Part shown: piece after piece, positions 7,224-15,689 of the stretch
Layout of the letters: each line of letters starts with the position of its first letter
Position numbering within the stretch: the stretch's first letter is position 1
NCBI GenBank assembly: GCA_024641285.1
Contig: JAHEDH010000021.1
Span: 1,973 to 34,652, forward strand
Direction of reading: 5' to 3'
Length of the DNA stretch: 32,680 bases
From: a bacterium
GTDB lineage: Bacteria; Actinomycetota; Acidimicrobiia; Spongiisociales; ZC4RG35
Made by a program: the position numbers and the translations under genes
The notes under the pieces: model-generated
Told to the model about the DNA's origin: nothing
What the model saw: the letters and a program-made list of their open reading frames with translations, nothing else
Database searches by the model: none

Positions 7224-8705
7224 TCACCAGCGGAACAGCACCTGGGCGATCGCCTTCCAGTACCGGATACCGCGACGCGGCTGCCAGGCTCCGAGGAGTC
7301 TGGTGGTGGCGATCGGCAGTCGGGCAGAAGTGATGCTCTTGGGATAGCAGAACGTCGTGCGGATCCCGTCCTCCCCGAAGTTCGACCCGTAGCCGGAGTC
7401 GCCGATGCCGCCGAACGAGACGGTTGGGACGATGAAGTTCACTGCGACGTCGTTCACCGCCACGGTCCCCGACGTCATCTGCGAGGCAAACCTCGCTCCC
7501 CGCTTCTTGTCCTTGGTCCACACCGACCCGTGGAGACCGAAGCGAGTGTCGTTCGCCATGGCGAGCGCCTCGGCTTCGTCTCGCACGCGAACCACCGGCA
7601 GGATCGGCCCGAAGGTCTCGTCCTGGACGATCGTCATGGAGTGATCAACGTCGACCATCAGCGTGGGCTCGTAATAGAGGCCGGTGGCCGTCTCTGCGCG
7701 CCGTCCGCCCCGCAGCACCCTCGCCCCCTTCGACACCGCGTCGCTCACGTGGCTCTCGATGATCTCGAGTTGCGGCGAGTGGATGATGGCTCCGATCTCA
7801 CGCTTGTCGCCGGTTCCGGCGGCAACCAGGCCGAAGAGCCCCTCGAGCTTCGTCATGAACTCGTCATAGACGGCGTCGACCACATAGAGGCGCTCGACCG
7901 CGGTGCATGCCTGGCCGCCGTTGAGCATCCCACCCCACAGGGCCGCCCGGGCAGCTTGATCGATGTCGGCGTCCTCGAGCACGACCATGGCATCGTTGCC
8001 GCCGAGCTCGAGCACAACAGGGATGAGCCGTTCCGCGGCGTGGGCCGCCACGATCTTGCCGACGCCGGTCGAGCCGGTGAACGACAGGACATCCACCGGC
8101 GCCTCGATCAACGCCGACCCGACGTCACCGCCACCCTGGATCACCTGAACCAGGTCTTCGGGGAGATCGGCTTTGCGCGCGAGTTCGGCGAAGAGAGCGC
8201 CGGTCAGCGGGGTGATCTCCGACGGCTTGATGACGACCGAGCATCCTGCAGCGAGCGCCGTCGCCGCCGGGATCATCGCCAGAAAGAACGGGTAGTTGTT
8301 AGGGCTGATGATCCCTGCCACCCCGCGGGGGTGGTACTCGGTCCAGCCCTTGGTGCTCAGGTAGGGCCAAGAACCCCCTCGGCGGGGCCGGAGGATCTTC
8401 TCGGCGTTGCGCAGATAGAAGTCGAGCACAGCCAGTCCTGTCAGGACATCGGTCCCATAGGCGACCTCGACGGGCTTGCCGGTCTCCGAGGCGATGACCT
8501 CGGCGATGTACTCACCCTCTTCGAGCACGGCCTTCTTGAAACGCTTCAGGTGGGCGCGCCGTTCGCGGTGACTCAGCCCGCTCCACTGGGTGAATGCCTT
8601 ACGCGAGCGCTCGACCACGCCTGCCACATCGGACACGGGAGTGATGTCGACCATGCCGGCGACGAGGCCCGTCGTCGGATCGTAGGAGACGAGTTGTTCG
8701 GTCAC
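7224..8705 (-). CDS. NAD(P)-dependent aldehyde dehydrogenase
   Basis: A 493-residue aldehyde dehydrogenase of normal length; it oxidises an aldehyde to the acid. Visible motifs: SPNNYPF with the oxyanion Asn (residues 134-140), Lys160 for cofactor binding, FTGSTGVGK (209-217), general base Glu233 in LELGGND, and catalytic Cys267 in GGQACTAVER. The closest type among known families is the succinate-semialdehyde/broad-range group, but the substrate is not readable. GTG at 8705 is used; no better start is seen. It lies 30 bp after the MscS gene and is probably co-transcribed with it. The region 7091-7223 separates it from the ABC operon, which has its own operators. Confidence 0.92.
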   Translation of the reverse strand: MTEQLVSYDPTTGLVAGMVDITPVSDVAGVVERSRKAFTQWSGLSHRERRAHLKRFKKAVLEEGEYIAEVIASETGKPVEVAYGTDVLTGLAVLDFYLRNAEKILRPRRGGSWPYLSTKGWTEYHPRGVAGIISPNNYPFFLAMIPAATALAAGCSVVIKPSEITPLTGALFAELARKADLPEDLVQVIQGGGDVGSALIEAPVDVLSFTGSTGVGKIVAAHAAERLIPVVLELGGNDAMVVLEDADIDQAARAALWGGMLNGGQACTAVERLYVVDAVYDEFMTKLEGLFGLVAAGTGDKREIGAIIHSPQLEIIESHVSDAVSKGARVLRGGRRAETATGLYYEPTLMVDVDHSMTIVQDETFGPILPVVRVRDEAEALAMANDTRFGLHGSVWTKDKKRGARFASQMTSGTVAVNDVAVNFIVPTVSFGGIGDSGYGSNFGEDGIRTTFCYPKSITSARLPIATTRLLGAWQPRRGIRYWKAIAQVLFRW

Positions 8706-8735
8706 GGGACCATCCGCTGTGCCATCACCGCGATG

Positions 8736-9674
8736 TTATCGACCCAACGCCTGGCCCACGGTCTGATCTTGCTGCGCGTTCCCGTCATCGGGGCGGCGGA
8801 TCGTCACGTCCTGTGTGGGCGAAGCCACGGCGATCCCCGCCTCCTCCAGACGAGCCAGCACGGCCCGCGTCAGCTCATCCTTCACCCACCGCGCGGTACG
8901 CACCGGCACGACGAAGCGCGCCGCGAGCTCGAGATAGTTGTCCGTCGCCCGGACGAACACCCGAGGCTCCACCTCGGTTCGAGCGAGTGGATAGCGGCCG
9001 ATCATCGCTGCGACCGCGGCCTCGGCCTCCTCGGAGGCTGACACACGCATCGCCTCCTCGGTCATGATCCGCTCGGCGAGGCGCCAATCGTCGCGATAGG
9101 CGATTGGGATGGTGATCTCTTCCCAGATGAATTCGAAGGAGGCGCTGTAGTTGAAGGCAGGCTCGACGAAGGTCGCCTTGTTCGAGATCGCCACGATCCT
9201 CCCCGTGTACTGCCGTCCCCGAACCCACGTGTCCTCTCCAACGCTCGATCCGATCTCCATCACCTTCGTCCGCAGCGGGGTGATGTCGATCACATCGCCG
9301 CGAACGCCACCGAGTTGGACCCGGTCGCCGACCTTGAAGATCGAGCCGGAGACGATGTTGAACCAGCCTGCCAATGCGCCGATCACCTCTTGCATGGCGA
9401 AGGCCACTCCGGCGGTGATGAGCCCGAGGACGAGTCCCAGTTGCCCGGCGAAGGGCCGCCAGAGGATCCCGAGGCCGATCACTGCCAGTAGTGCGACCAC
9501 GTAGTGGGCACTCTTTCGCACGTAATACCGCCGATACCGATCATCGACGCGCCGTGAGGCGAGCCGCCCGACCAGTGAGCCGATCGCGACCGCGGTGAAG
9601 GCGATGACCACCGTTGTGACCAGCTTGCCCACCGCCGAGTCGTTGTCGACGACCAGATCCCAGACCCATTGCAT
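8736..9674 (-). CDS. MscS-family small-conductance mechanosensitive channel
   Basis: A 312-residue membrane protein that would open under osmotic down-shock to release small solutes. Three hydrophobic helices lie at about residues 17-36, 57-75 and 78-100, the last being the pore helix (LITAGVAFAMQEVIGALAGWFNIV). The MscS beta domain follows (FKVGDRVQLGGVRGDVIDITPLRTKVMEIG), then a mixed alpha/beta C-terminal domain. The length is typical of the short MscS class. ATG 9674 is used. The gene is divergent from the permease at 9759 and precedes the aldehyde dehydrogenase gene. Confidence 0.9.
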   Translation of the reverse strand: MQWVWDLVVDNDSAVGKLVTTVVIAFTAVAIGSLVGRLASRRVDDRYRRYYVRKSAHYVVALLAVIGLGILWRPFAGQLGLVLGLITAGVAFAMQEVIGALAGWFNIVSGSIFKVGDRVQLGGVRGDVIDITPLRTKVMEIGSSVGEDTWVRGRQYTGRIVAISNKATFVEPAFNYSASFEFIWEEITIPIAYRDDWRLAERIMTEEAMRVSASEEAEAAVAAMIGRYPLARTEVEPRVFVRATDNYLELAARFVVPVRTARWVKDELTRAVLARLEEAGIAVASPTQDVTIRRPDDGNAQQDQTVGQALGR

Positions 9675-9758
9675 GCGAACAATGTCATGCCACCGGGTCT
9701 CGTGTGCGAGAGCCGAACGGCACTTGTGGGCGGACCCCGCCGGACAGATGCTCTCGCG

Positions 9759-10811
9759 GTGGATTCAGCGCTTCTCAGCTCGCGAGACGGGCGGACACGC
9801 TCACCCTGGATGGGCATCGCGGCGGCGACCGCCGTCTGGGTGGCCGCGTACGCGCTCAACGAGCGCTTCTGGACATGGCTGCTGGCGGAGATCCTCGGCC
9901 TCGACCTGGAGACACGCCTCGGCTCGGCGCTGCTGTTCTTCACCTATGACACCACGAAGATCGTCCTGCTGTTGTCAGGGATCATCTTCCTCATCACCTT
10001 GCTCCGGACCTTCCTGAGCGTCGAACGCACCCGCGCCCTTCTGGGTGGCCGCCGCGAGGGGGTCGGGAATGTGGTCGCGGCAGGGCTCGGAGTGGCGACG
10101 CCCTTCTGTTCATGCTCCGCCGTGCCTGGCTTCATCGGCTTCGTCGCGGCAGGAGTGCCGCTCGGTGTGACGATGAGCTTCCTCATCGCGAGTCCGATGG
10201 TCAACGAGGTGGCCGTCGTGCTCCTCTACGGATTGTTCGGGTTCCGGGTGGCCGCCCTCTATGTGGGTGCCGGTCTGGCGATCGCCGTCATGGCGGGTTG
10301 GATCATCGGCCGGCTCCGGCTCGAGAACTGGGTCGAGCCCTTCGTGTTCGAGACGAAGCTCCGCGGACAGGCGCTCGATCCTTCACTCGGGCTGACGTTT
10401 CAGGATCGTCTCGCCGTGGCGCGTGAGGAGGTGCGCAACATCCTCTGGAAGATCTGGCCGTACCTGCTGGTCGGAATCGGTGTCGGCGCCGCCATCCACG
10501 GATGGGTTCCAGAGGACTTCTTCGTCGAGTACGCCGGCCCCGACAATCCACTCGCGGTACCGGTGGCCGTGCTCCTCGGCATCCCGCTCTATTCGAACGC
10601 CGCAGGGATCCTTCCGCTCGTCGAGGCGCTCTGGGACAAGGGGCTCGCGATCGGGACGGTGCTGGCCTTCATGATGTCGGTCGTGGCGCTGTCGCTGCCC
10701 GAGATGATCCTGCTGCGCCGAGTGCTCAAGCCGCGACTCCTGGGGACCTTCGTCGCAATCGTCGGTCTGGGGATCCTGGCGGTTGGCTTCGTGTTCAACA
10801 TGGTCGTCTAG
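9759..10811 (+). CDS. Permease of the DUF318/ArsP (YraQ) family
   Basis: About 350 residues with roughly eight transmembrane helices. The family hallmark TPFCSCSAVP (Cys117 and Cys119 counted from the start chosen here) sits in a hydrophobic segment; in ArsP proteins such Cys residues bind trivalent organoarsenicals. Other conserved family pieces are IASPMVNEVAVVLLYGLFG and GIPLYSNAAGILPL. The reading frame is open back to 9669, but that would overlap the divergent MscS start, so GTG 9759 is chosen; ATG 9810 is equally possible (333 aa). No strong ribosome site marks either. The next gene encodes a CxxC mini-thioredoxin, a common partner of this family. Substrate unknown; arsenical or other thiol-reactive metal compounds are possible. 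Confidence 0.85.
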   Translation: MDSALLSSRDGRTRSPWMGIAAATAVWVAAYALNERFWTWLLAEILGLDLETRLGSALLFFTYDTTKIVLLLSGIIFLITLLRTFLSVERTRALLGGRREGVGNVVAAGLGVATPFCSCSAVPGFIGFVAAGVPLGVTMSFLIASPMVNEVAVVLLYGLFGFRVAALYVGAGLAIAVMAGWIIGRLRLENWVEPFVFETKLRGQALDPSLGLTFQDRLAVAREEVRNILWKIWPYLLVGIGVGAAIHGWVPEDFFVEYAGPDNPLAVPVAVLLGIPLYSNAAGILPLVEALWDKGLAIGTVLAFMMSVVALSLPEMILLRRVLKPRLLGTFVAIVGLGILAVGFVFNMVV

Positions 10812-10825
10812 AACGGAGGATGGAG

Positions 10826-11065
10826 ATGCAGATCAAAGTGCTCGGATCAGGGTGTGCCAACTGCACCAGGCTCGAATCGCGCACGATCGAGGCGCTCGAG
10901 GCTCTCGGCATGAGCCCAACGGTCGAAAAGGTGACGGATTTCGGGGCCATCGCCTCCTACGGGGTGATGTCGACCCCTGCGCTCGTCGTCGACGACGTGG
11001 TGGTCGTCACCGGGCGCGTGCCGTCCGTCGACGAGCTCCGAACCCTGCTCAGGGTGAGCGTCTGA
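10826..11065 (+). CDS. Thioredoxin-like small redox protein (redox-active disulfide protein 2 family)
   Basis: A 79-residue thioredoxin-fold protein with the active-site pair Cys10 and Cys13 (GCANC) after the first strand, and the cis-Pro region MSTPALVVDD. The second ATG at 10826 is chosen because GGAGG (10815-10819) sits 6 nt ahead of it; the ATG at 10820 touches the box. It lies 14 bp after the permease stop and must be co-transcribed. Small CxxC proteins of this family often accompany DUF318 permeases and may keep the permease Cys pair or the substrate reduced. The exact reaction is unknown. Confidence 0.88.
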   Translation: MQIKVLGSGCANCTRLESRTIEALEALGMSPTVEKVTDFGAIASYGVMSTPALVVDDVVVVTGRVPSVDELRTLLRVSV

Positions 11066-11102
11066 CCCGTCGGCGCCTGCGCAGCGGGCGCCCGCCACGA
11101 TC

Positions 11103-11142
11103 GAAGTCGATCACCCGCCGAACCGGGCGGGTGATCGACTTC
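11103..11142. terminator. Bidirectional stem-loop terminator
   Basis: A perfect 17-bp inverted repeat: gaagtcgatcacccgcc at 11103-11119, its complement at 11126-11142 and a 6-nt loop. It lies between the convergent ends of the mini-thioredoxin gene (11065) and the repeat membrane protein gene (11151), so it can serve both strands. There is no clear U-run on either side. Confidence 0.8.
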
Positions 11143-11150
11143 GCTTTGCG

Positions 11151-12212
11151 TCAGACCCCAACTCGCTTCTTGGCCGTGCCCGGCACGCCCTTGTCCCCGG
11201 CTCTCGAGGAGTCGGCAAGCGAGCCCTTGCTGGCGAAGAAGGCGAATCCCGCGGCAGCCACGGCGATCAGTCCTGCGGCGAAGAGCGTCCAGATGATCGG
11301 TGAGAACGCCACGGGCTTGATCGTGTCGTAGTTCCCGAGATTGCCATCGAAGTTCGCGACCATTGCTTCGAAGCGCCCCAGCGCATCGGGCATCGTCGCA
11401 AGCGCCTGGGCCGTCGACGGGAAGTTCTCGACGAGGAAGCCGTTGAGTTGCTCGCCGCTCATCCCGAGCTGCGAAGCCAGGGCGGGCAGCATCTCGGTCT
11501 GCATCTGCGATCCCATCGCTGCGATCGTTCCGACTGCGCCTTGTGCGTTTGTGACGAGATCCGCCGTGTAGATCGGCTGCAGGTTCTCGTTCAGTTGGTC
11601 GGCGTCAGCAGCCTTGGGGATCAAGGAGAGCGCCAGCGTCGCAATGACGATGGCCACCCCGAGACCGCCGGTCAGAGCCCATCCCAGCCAACCCGGCTTG
11701 TACATGACGACACCGGCGAGAAGGACCAACACACCCGTGATGAGCAAGCCCCAAGGCACCGTGGTCGCCGGAAGGCCTGCAGTCGGGATCGCGTCTGCCG
11801 ATTCGAAGAGCGACCGCTGCGAATCCAAGGAGTCGACCAGACCGCTGAACGTCGGAACGATCGTGGGGAGCGCCTGGAATCCGTTGGCCACGGCCGGGAA
11901 GGACTCCCCTACGAACCCGGAGAACTGCTCGGGCGTCATGCCGAGTTGCTGAGACATCGCGGGGACGATGGCGGTTCCGAACTCGGAGCCCGCGCCGTCG
12001 AGCATGGCGAGGTCGGCTCTGGCGGTGGCAATCGACTCCTCGGCCAGCATCGGCCGGAAGTCGTCGATCATGTCCTCGAATGCGGGGCCGACCTCGAACA
12101 GGTTGTTGGCGAACGTGGTGATGAGGAGGGCAATACCAACGACCATCGTCACGATTGCACTGATGCGACGCATTGGTGAGGCGGTTGCTCGGGCCTCGAA
12201 GATTGAACTCAT
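11151..12212 (-). CDS. Membrane protein with two internal repeats, unknown function
   Basis: A 353-residue protein, not recognised as a named family. ATG 12212 is supported by GGGAGG 8 nt upstream. It consists of two similar halves (about residues 20-170 and 175-325). Each half has a hydrophobic helix, a roughly 110-residue likely extracellular segment and a second helix, giving four helices at about 19-34, 154-170, 178-198 and 304-326. The outer segments share the pattern QLGM-x2-EQ-x2-GF-x3-xFP, at residues 89-106 and 248-265, offset by 159. The C-tail is basic (TAKKRVGV). Neighbours give no clear hint. No function is claimed. Confidence 0.85.
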   Translation of the reverse strand: MSSIFEARATASPMRRISAIVTMVVGIALLITTFANNLFEVGPAFEDMIDDFRPMLAEESIATARADLAMLDGAGSEFGTAIVPAMSQQLGMTPEQFSGFVGESFPAVANGFQALPTIVPTFSGLVDSLDSQRSLFESADAIPTAGLPATTVPWGLLITGVLVLLAGVVMYKPGWLGWALTGGLGVAIVIATLALSLIPKAADADQLNENLQPIYTADLVTNAQGAVGTIAAMGSQMQTEMLPALASQLGMSGEQLNGFLVENFPSTAQALATMPDALGRFEAMVANFDGNLGNYDTIKPVAFSPIIWTLFAAGLIAVAAAGFAFFASKGSLADSSRAGDKGVPGTAKKRVGV

Positions 12213-12317
12213 GTGCTGGACCTCCCTCGAGATGTCGTGCGCGGTGTGGCGCGCACATCGGCCCATGATGTCCAGCCACGAACGACCCGTGCCAGAGGAC
12301 AATGACCCGGCGTCGAC

Positions 12318-12347
12318 CTGGTCGGCACGGCCGCCTCTGCCGACCAG
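12318..12347 (-). terminator. Stem-loop after the aldo/keto reductase gene
   Basis: A perfect 10-bp inverted repeat ctggtcggca / tgccgaccag with a 10-nt loop, 20 bp beyond the stop of the aldo/keto reductase gene and ahead of the membrane protein gene on the same strand. No U-run follows, so termination strength is uncertain. Confidence 0.6.
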
Positions 12348-12366
12348 ATCAGCGCACGATGGCTCG

Positions 12367-13209
12367 CTACCCCACATCCCATCGGGGGCGACGCAGCTCG
12401 GGGTCGACGACCCGGATGTTCTTGTCGCGCAAGCCTCCGATGCGATCCATTTCGGACTCGCTGAGTTGGAAGTCGAACAGATCGAGGTCCTCTTCGATCT
12501 CGCCGAACTCGAGCGCCCGCGGGACCACCGCGACTCCCGGCTGCTGGACCAGCCAGCGAAGCGCCACCTGCGCCGACGTCCTGCCGTGGATCGCGGCGAT
12601 CTCGCCGATCACCGGGTCGTCGAGCACCCGACCTCTCGCGAGCGGCGCATAGCAGGTGACCGTCAGACCATGGCGAGCACAGGCGGCGAGCACCTTGTCC
12701 TGTCGGAGATACGCGTGATACTCGATCTGGTTCGTGAACAACGGCTCGGGGCAGACGGCCACCGCCTCGTCGACCAATGCGACCGTGAAGTTCGACACGC
12801 CGATGTTCCGGGCGAGCCCGTCACGCTTCGCCTTGGCGAGCGCTCCGAGCGTTTCGGCCAGCGGCACTTGCGGTTGCGGCCAGTGGATCAGCAGCAGATC
12901 GACGTAGTCGAGGCCGAGCGTCGTGAGGCTCGTGTCGAGCGAGCGGGCGAAGTCATCGGCCTGGGCGTTCTCCTCGGTCACCTTCGTGGTGACCCACAGT
13001 TCGTCGCGAGCAACACCGGAGGACCGGATGCCTTCACCGACCCACTGCTCGGAGCCGTATTTGCGTGCCGTGTCTATGTGGCGGTACCCGGATTCGATCG
13101 CATGGACGATCAGCTCGACCGCACGGTCTGGCTCTGGGAAGAGCATCGTCCCGTATCCGACGACGGGCATCGAGGCTCCACCTGATGTGATGGTTGGTGC
13201 CGGTTGCAT
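12367..13209 (-). CDS. Aldo/keto reductase (AKR family)
   Basis: A 280-residue NADPH-dependent aldo/keto reductase of the 2,5-diketo-gluconate-reductase-like type. The catalytic tetrad is visible: Asp46 and Tyr51 (HIDTARKYGSE), Lys76 (WVTTKV) and His109 (LLIHWP). Family pieces follow in order: NIGVSNF, NQIEYHAYL, YAPLARGRVLDDP, and the cofactor region VVPRALEFGEIEEDLDLFDFQL. ATG 13209 is preceded by AAAGGAAA. It stands alone with its own leader (13210-13319). The physiological aldehyde or ketone is unknown. Confidence 0.92.
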   Translation of the reverse strand: MQPAPTITSGGASMPVVGYGTMLFPEPDRAVELIVHAIESGYRHIDTARKYGSEQWVGEGIRSSGVARDELWVTTKVTEENAQADDFARSLDTSLTTLGLDYVDLLLIHWPQPQVPLAETLGALAKAKRDGLARNIGVSNFTVALVDEAVAVCPEPLFTNQIEYHAYLRQDKVLAACARHGLTVTCYAPLARGRVLDDPVIGEIAAIHGRTSAQVALRWLVQQPGVAVVPRALEFGEIEEDLDLFDFQLSESEMDRIGGLRDKNIRVVDPELRRPRWDVG

Positions 13210-13319
13210 CGTTTCCTTTCTGAGCCCCCGAGCTCACGCCTGCATCGACGGTTGTGAAGACGCGAGAACCCTAGGGCACCCGGGCGATTCGGAAGCGTCG
13301 GAAGAGTCCGGGTTGTCGC

Positions 13320-13991
13320 TCAGATGTCGGTATCGCCGGGTGTGATCAGCCCGCTCTCGTAGGCGAACGCCACGGCCTGGGCGCGATCGCGCACCTCGAG
13401 CTTGGTGAACAGGTGGTTGATGTGAGACTTCACGGTGGCCGCACCGATGAACAGGCGTTCACATATCTCGTCGTTGCTGTGCCCGAGGGCGATCTCGACG
13501 AGCACTTCCCGCTCCCGATCGGTCAGTTCCTCGAGACGATTCGAGGTCTTGGTGTCGACCGCCAGGCGGTTGGCGAATCGCCCGATGAGCCGGCTCGTGA
13601 TAGTGGGTGACAGCATGGCGCCGCCATCGAACACGGTCCGCACTGCCGTCGCCAACTCATGACGCGGGGTGTCCTTCAACATGAATCCGCTGGCGCCGGA
13701 GCGGAGGGCTTCGTATACGTACTCGTCGGGATCGAACGTCGTGAGGATGATCACCCGAGCCGACGCTCCAGGATCTTCGACGATCCGCACCGTCGCCTCC
13801 AAGCCGTCCATTTCGGGCATGCGGATGTCCATGAGCACCACATCCGGGCGGGTCTCACCTATGACGTCGATCGCTTGCAGGCCCGTGCCTGCCTGTCCGA
13901 CCACCTCGATGTCGGACTCACTGTCCAACATCATCGAGATACCGTCCCGAACGAGGACTTCGTCGTCGACGACCACCACTCGAATCGTCAC
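13320..13991 (-). CDS. NarL/LuxR-type response regulator
   Basis: A 223-residue two-component response regulator. The receiver domain has the acidic pair Asp9/Asp10, phospho-acceptor Asp55 (VVLMDIRMP) and switch Lys in FMLKDT. The C-terminal LuxR/GerE helix-turn-helix follows (LTDREREVLVEIALGHSNDEI, then GAATVKSHINHLFTKL). GTG 13991 overlaps the stop of the kinase gene by 4 nt (GTGA), so the pair is translationally coupled and the upstream in-frame extension is not used. It is the partner of the adjacent kinase; the target genes are unknown. Confidence 0.94.
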   Translation of the reverse strand: MTIRVVVVDDEVLVRDGISMMLDSESDIEVVGQAGTGLQAIDVIGETRPDVVLMDIRMPEMDGLEATVRIVEDPGASARVIILTTFDPDEYVYEALRSGASGFMLKDTPRHELATAVRTVFDGGAMLSPTITSRLIGRFANRLAVDTKTSNRLEELTDREREVLVEIALGHSNDEICERLFIGAATVKSHINHLFTKLEVRDRAQAVAFAYESGLITPGDTDI

Positions 13992-15160
13992 AACGTCGGC
14001 CCTGTCAGCGGAAGGACGGCTCGAACCCGGAAGCCGCCTTCCTCGGCAGGTCCAGCCTCGAGCCGACCACCGAGCAGTTGGGCGCGCTCTCGCATTCCGG
14101 CGAGTCCCCGGCCGCTCCCTTCGGTCCACGAAGATCGGCCGACACCGTCGTCGACGACCTCGATGCGAAGTTCATCGTGTTCGACCCCGAGGCGGACCGT
14201 CACTCGGGCACCTGGGCCGGCGTGCCGGAGCGCGTTCGTGAGGGACTCCTGAACGATGCGGAACGCCGAGAGGTCGACCCTGGTCGGGAGGTCCTCCGGG
14301 ATGCCTTCGACGGCAAGTGACACGGCGAGCCCGGCGTTCTCCATCTGATGGGCGAGTTTGGGAAGATCCGTCAAGGAAGCGGCCGGCGTGCGAGGCTGGT
14401 CACCGGATCGAGGCCCGAGCACATCGAGGAGATGCCGCAGCTCGTCGAGCGCAGCCCGCCCGGCGTCCTCCACGGCGGTCATCGCCCGCGCCGCCCGCTC
14501 CCGATCGCTGTGCATGATGGCCTGTGCCGCACCGGCCTGGATGGTCATGAGGCTGACCCGGTGCGCCACCACGTCGTGGAGTTCGCGGGCGATGCTCCTG
14601 CGTTCCTCATCGAGTGCTTGGCGAATCTCGGCTTGTCGCTCTCGTTCCAGCGAGGCCGTCCGATCCTCCAACAACCGGAGGTAGGTGTGGCGGGCGGTGA
14701 CCCTTCGACCGATGTACCAGGGCAGGACGGGCACGACCGTGGCGGCCAGCGCCAGGTCGGCCATGGAATCTCCGTCGTAGATCCCAGTTGCAACGAACAC
14801 CGCGGTGGCCGCGGCCAGAGCGATCGCCGATGTCCGGACCTCGTCGAGGTAGCGGCCGACCCCGTACATCGCCACGAGGATCGCCAACGACGGCGCCCCG
14901 GCATACCCGAGAAGATGCCAGGCGACGTATGCGCCCACGACGACGAACAACACGACGAGGGGCCGCTGCCGGCGTCGCAGAAGCGCTCCGCTGCCAACGA
15001 ACAGCACGACCCACGCCGGTATCGGGAGCGCAAACGCGCCCACCTCCGCCGTGGCTACCGCCTGGTCACGACCAGCAGCGAAGACTTCGACGACCAACAC
15101 GACCACGGCCAGAAGACCATCCCAAACGAACGGTCCCTGCAACGAGCGACGAGTTGACAC
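13988..15160 (-). CDS. NarL-family sensor histidine kinase (HisKA_3)
   Basis: A 390-residue membrane sensor kinase. The N-terminal ~150 residues hold about five hydrophobic helices without a large outer domain, suggesting that it senses within or at the membrane. A short coiled linker (DRTASLERERQAEIRQALDEE) leads to the HisKA_3 phospho-acceptor His195 in ARELHDVVAHRVS. The ATPase domain has N-box NALRHAG, G1 DDGVG and G2 GRGLAGMRERAQLLGG. GTG 15160 is chosen; the open frame continues upstream only by reading through the tRNA-Asn gene. It overlaps its response regulator by 4 nt. The signal is unknown. Confidence 0.93.
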   Translation of the reverse strand: MSTRRSLQGPFVWDGLLAVVVLVVEVFAAGRDQAVATAEVGAFALPIPAWVVLFVGSGALLRRRQRPLVVLFVVVGAYVAWHLLGYAGAPSLAILVAMYGVGRYLDEVRTSAIALAAATAVFVATGIYDGDSMADLALAATVVPVLPWYIGRRVTARHTYLRLLEDRTASLERERQAEIRQALDEERRSIARELHDVVAHRVSLMTIQAGAAQAIMHSDRERAARAMTAVEDAGRAALDELRHLLDVLGPRSGDQPRTPAASLTDLPKLAHQMENAGLAVSLAVEGIPEDLPTRVDLSAFRIVQESLTNALRHAGPGARVTVRLGVEHDELRIEVVDDGVGRSSWTEGSGRGLAGMRERAQLLGGRLEAGPAEEGGFRVRAVLPLTGPTL

Positions 15161-15210
15161 GCCGCCGATCCTATGCGGAGCACGGCCGACCTGCAGACCG
15201 CCAAGAGAGT

Positions 15211-15248
15211 TCCGGAAAACACAAAGTCGCCCATGGGTATAGGCGACT
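15211..15248 (-). terminator. Rho-independent terminator of tRNA-Asn
   Basis: Minus-strand stem AGTCGCC/GGCGACT (15225-15231 with 15242-15248, 10-nt loop) followed by a U-rich tail (TTTGTGTTTTCC). It begins 8 bp past the tRNA 3' end. It also shields the downstream kinase gene from tRNA transcription. Confidence 0.82.
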
Positions 15249-15255
15249 CTGAAGG

Positions 15256-15328
15256 CTCCGGGGGTGAGACTTGAACTCACAACCTGCGGATTAACAGTCC
15301 GATGCTCTGCCGATTGAGCTACCCCGGA
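15256..15328 (-). tRNA. tRNA-Asn (anticodon GTT)
   Basis: A 73-nt cloverleaf on the minus strand. The acceptor stem TCCGGGG pairs with CCCCGGA and the discriminator is G, as expected for Asn. The D-arm contains TAGCTCAATCGGCAGAGCA, the anticodon loop is CTGTTAA (anticodon GTT), and the T-arm is GTGAG-TTCAAGT-CTCAC. CCA is not encoded (CCT follows), so it must be added by the nucleotidyltransferase. Confidence 0.97.
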
Positions 15329-15367
15329 ATGGAGCGCGTCGGAAAACACATTCCCGACGGTGAGATG

Positions 15368-15397
15368 ATATTACCCCTGTCGGCCGGAACCGTCGAA
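15368..15397 (-). promoter_or_regulatory. Possible promoter of tRNA-Asn
   Basis: On the minus strand, -10-like TAATAT (15368-15373) with a weak -35-like TTCGAC (15392-15397), 18 bp apart. This would give a leader of about 30 nt before the tRNA. A -10-like TAAGAT on the plus strand (15402-15407) serves the divergent small gene. Inferred from sequence only. Confidence 0.4.
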
Positions 15398-15416
15398 CGC
15401 GTAAGATGCGACCATC

Positions 15417-15689
15417 GTGAAATTCAAATCGGGCCTCACCATCGGAATCGCACTCGGGTACGTCCTCGGAGCACGTGCTGGGCGTGAACGCTACGAGCAG
15501 ATCAAACGAGGCGTCGCCGCAACCCGTCGCCACCCGGCCGTCGCCCAACTCGGCGCACAGGCCACTGGGCTGACCGATCTGATGCGATCCGGTGTAGCCG
15601 GCGGACTCGAAGTCGGCTCCCGAAGCCTGCGGGAAACGGTCGAACCCGCGCCACCGAATCCCTTGCAGGTGAACGCGCAACGGAGTTGA
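15417..15689 (+). CDS. Small YtxH-like membrane-associated protein
   Basis: A 90-residue protein with an N-terminal hydrophobic stretch (GLTIGIALGYVLGA) directly followed by the basic ARAGRERYEQIK motif common in small actinobacterial YtxH-like proteins. The rest is probably helical and ends in a Pro-rich tail. GTG 15417 is preceded only by a -10-like TAAGAT nine bases away, so the mRNA is likely almost leaderless. Proteins of this type are thought to be membrane-anchored stress or envelope proteins; no precise function is known. Confidence 0.75.
   Translation: MKFKSGLTIGIALGYVLGARAGRERYEQIKRGVAATRRHPAVAQLGAQATGLTDLMRSGVAGGLEVGSRSLRETVEPAPPNPLQVNAQRS

Noticed and set aside
7107-9041. 644-aa open frame on the plus strand
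   Set aside because: It is antisense to the aldehyde dehydrogenase and MscS genes, rich in Arg/His/Asp, with no recognisable motif.
9669-9758. Longer N-terminus of the DUF318 permease
   Set aside because: It would overlap the 5' end of the divergent MscS gene and adds a polar segment not expected in the family.
15161-15349. N-terminal extension of the histidine kinase
   Set aside because: The extension reads through the tRNA-Asn gene; the peptide (SAEHRTVNPQVVSSSLTPGA) is the well-known mistranslation of a tRNA.
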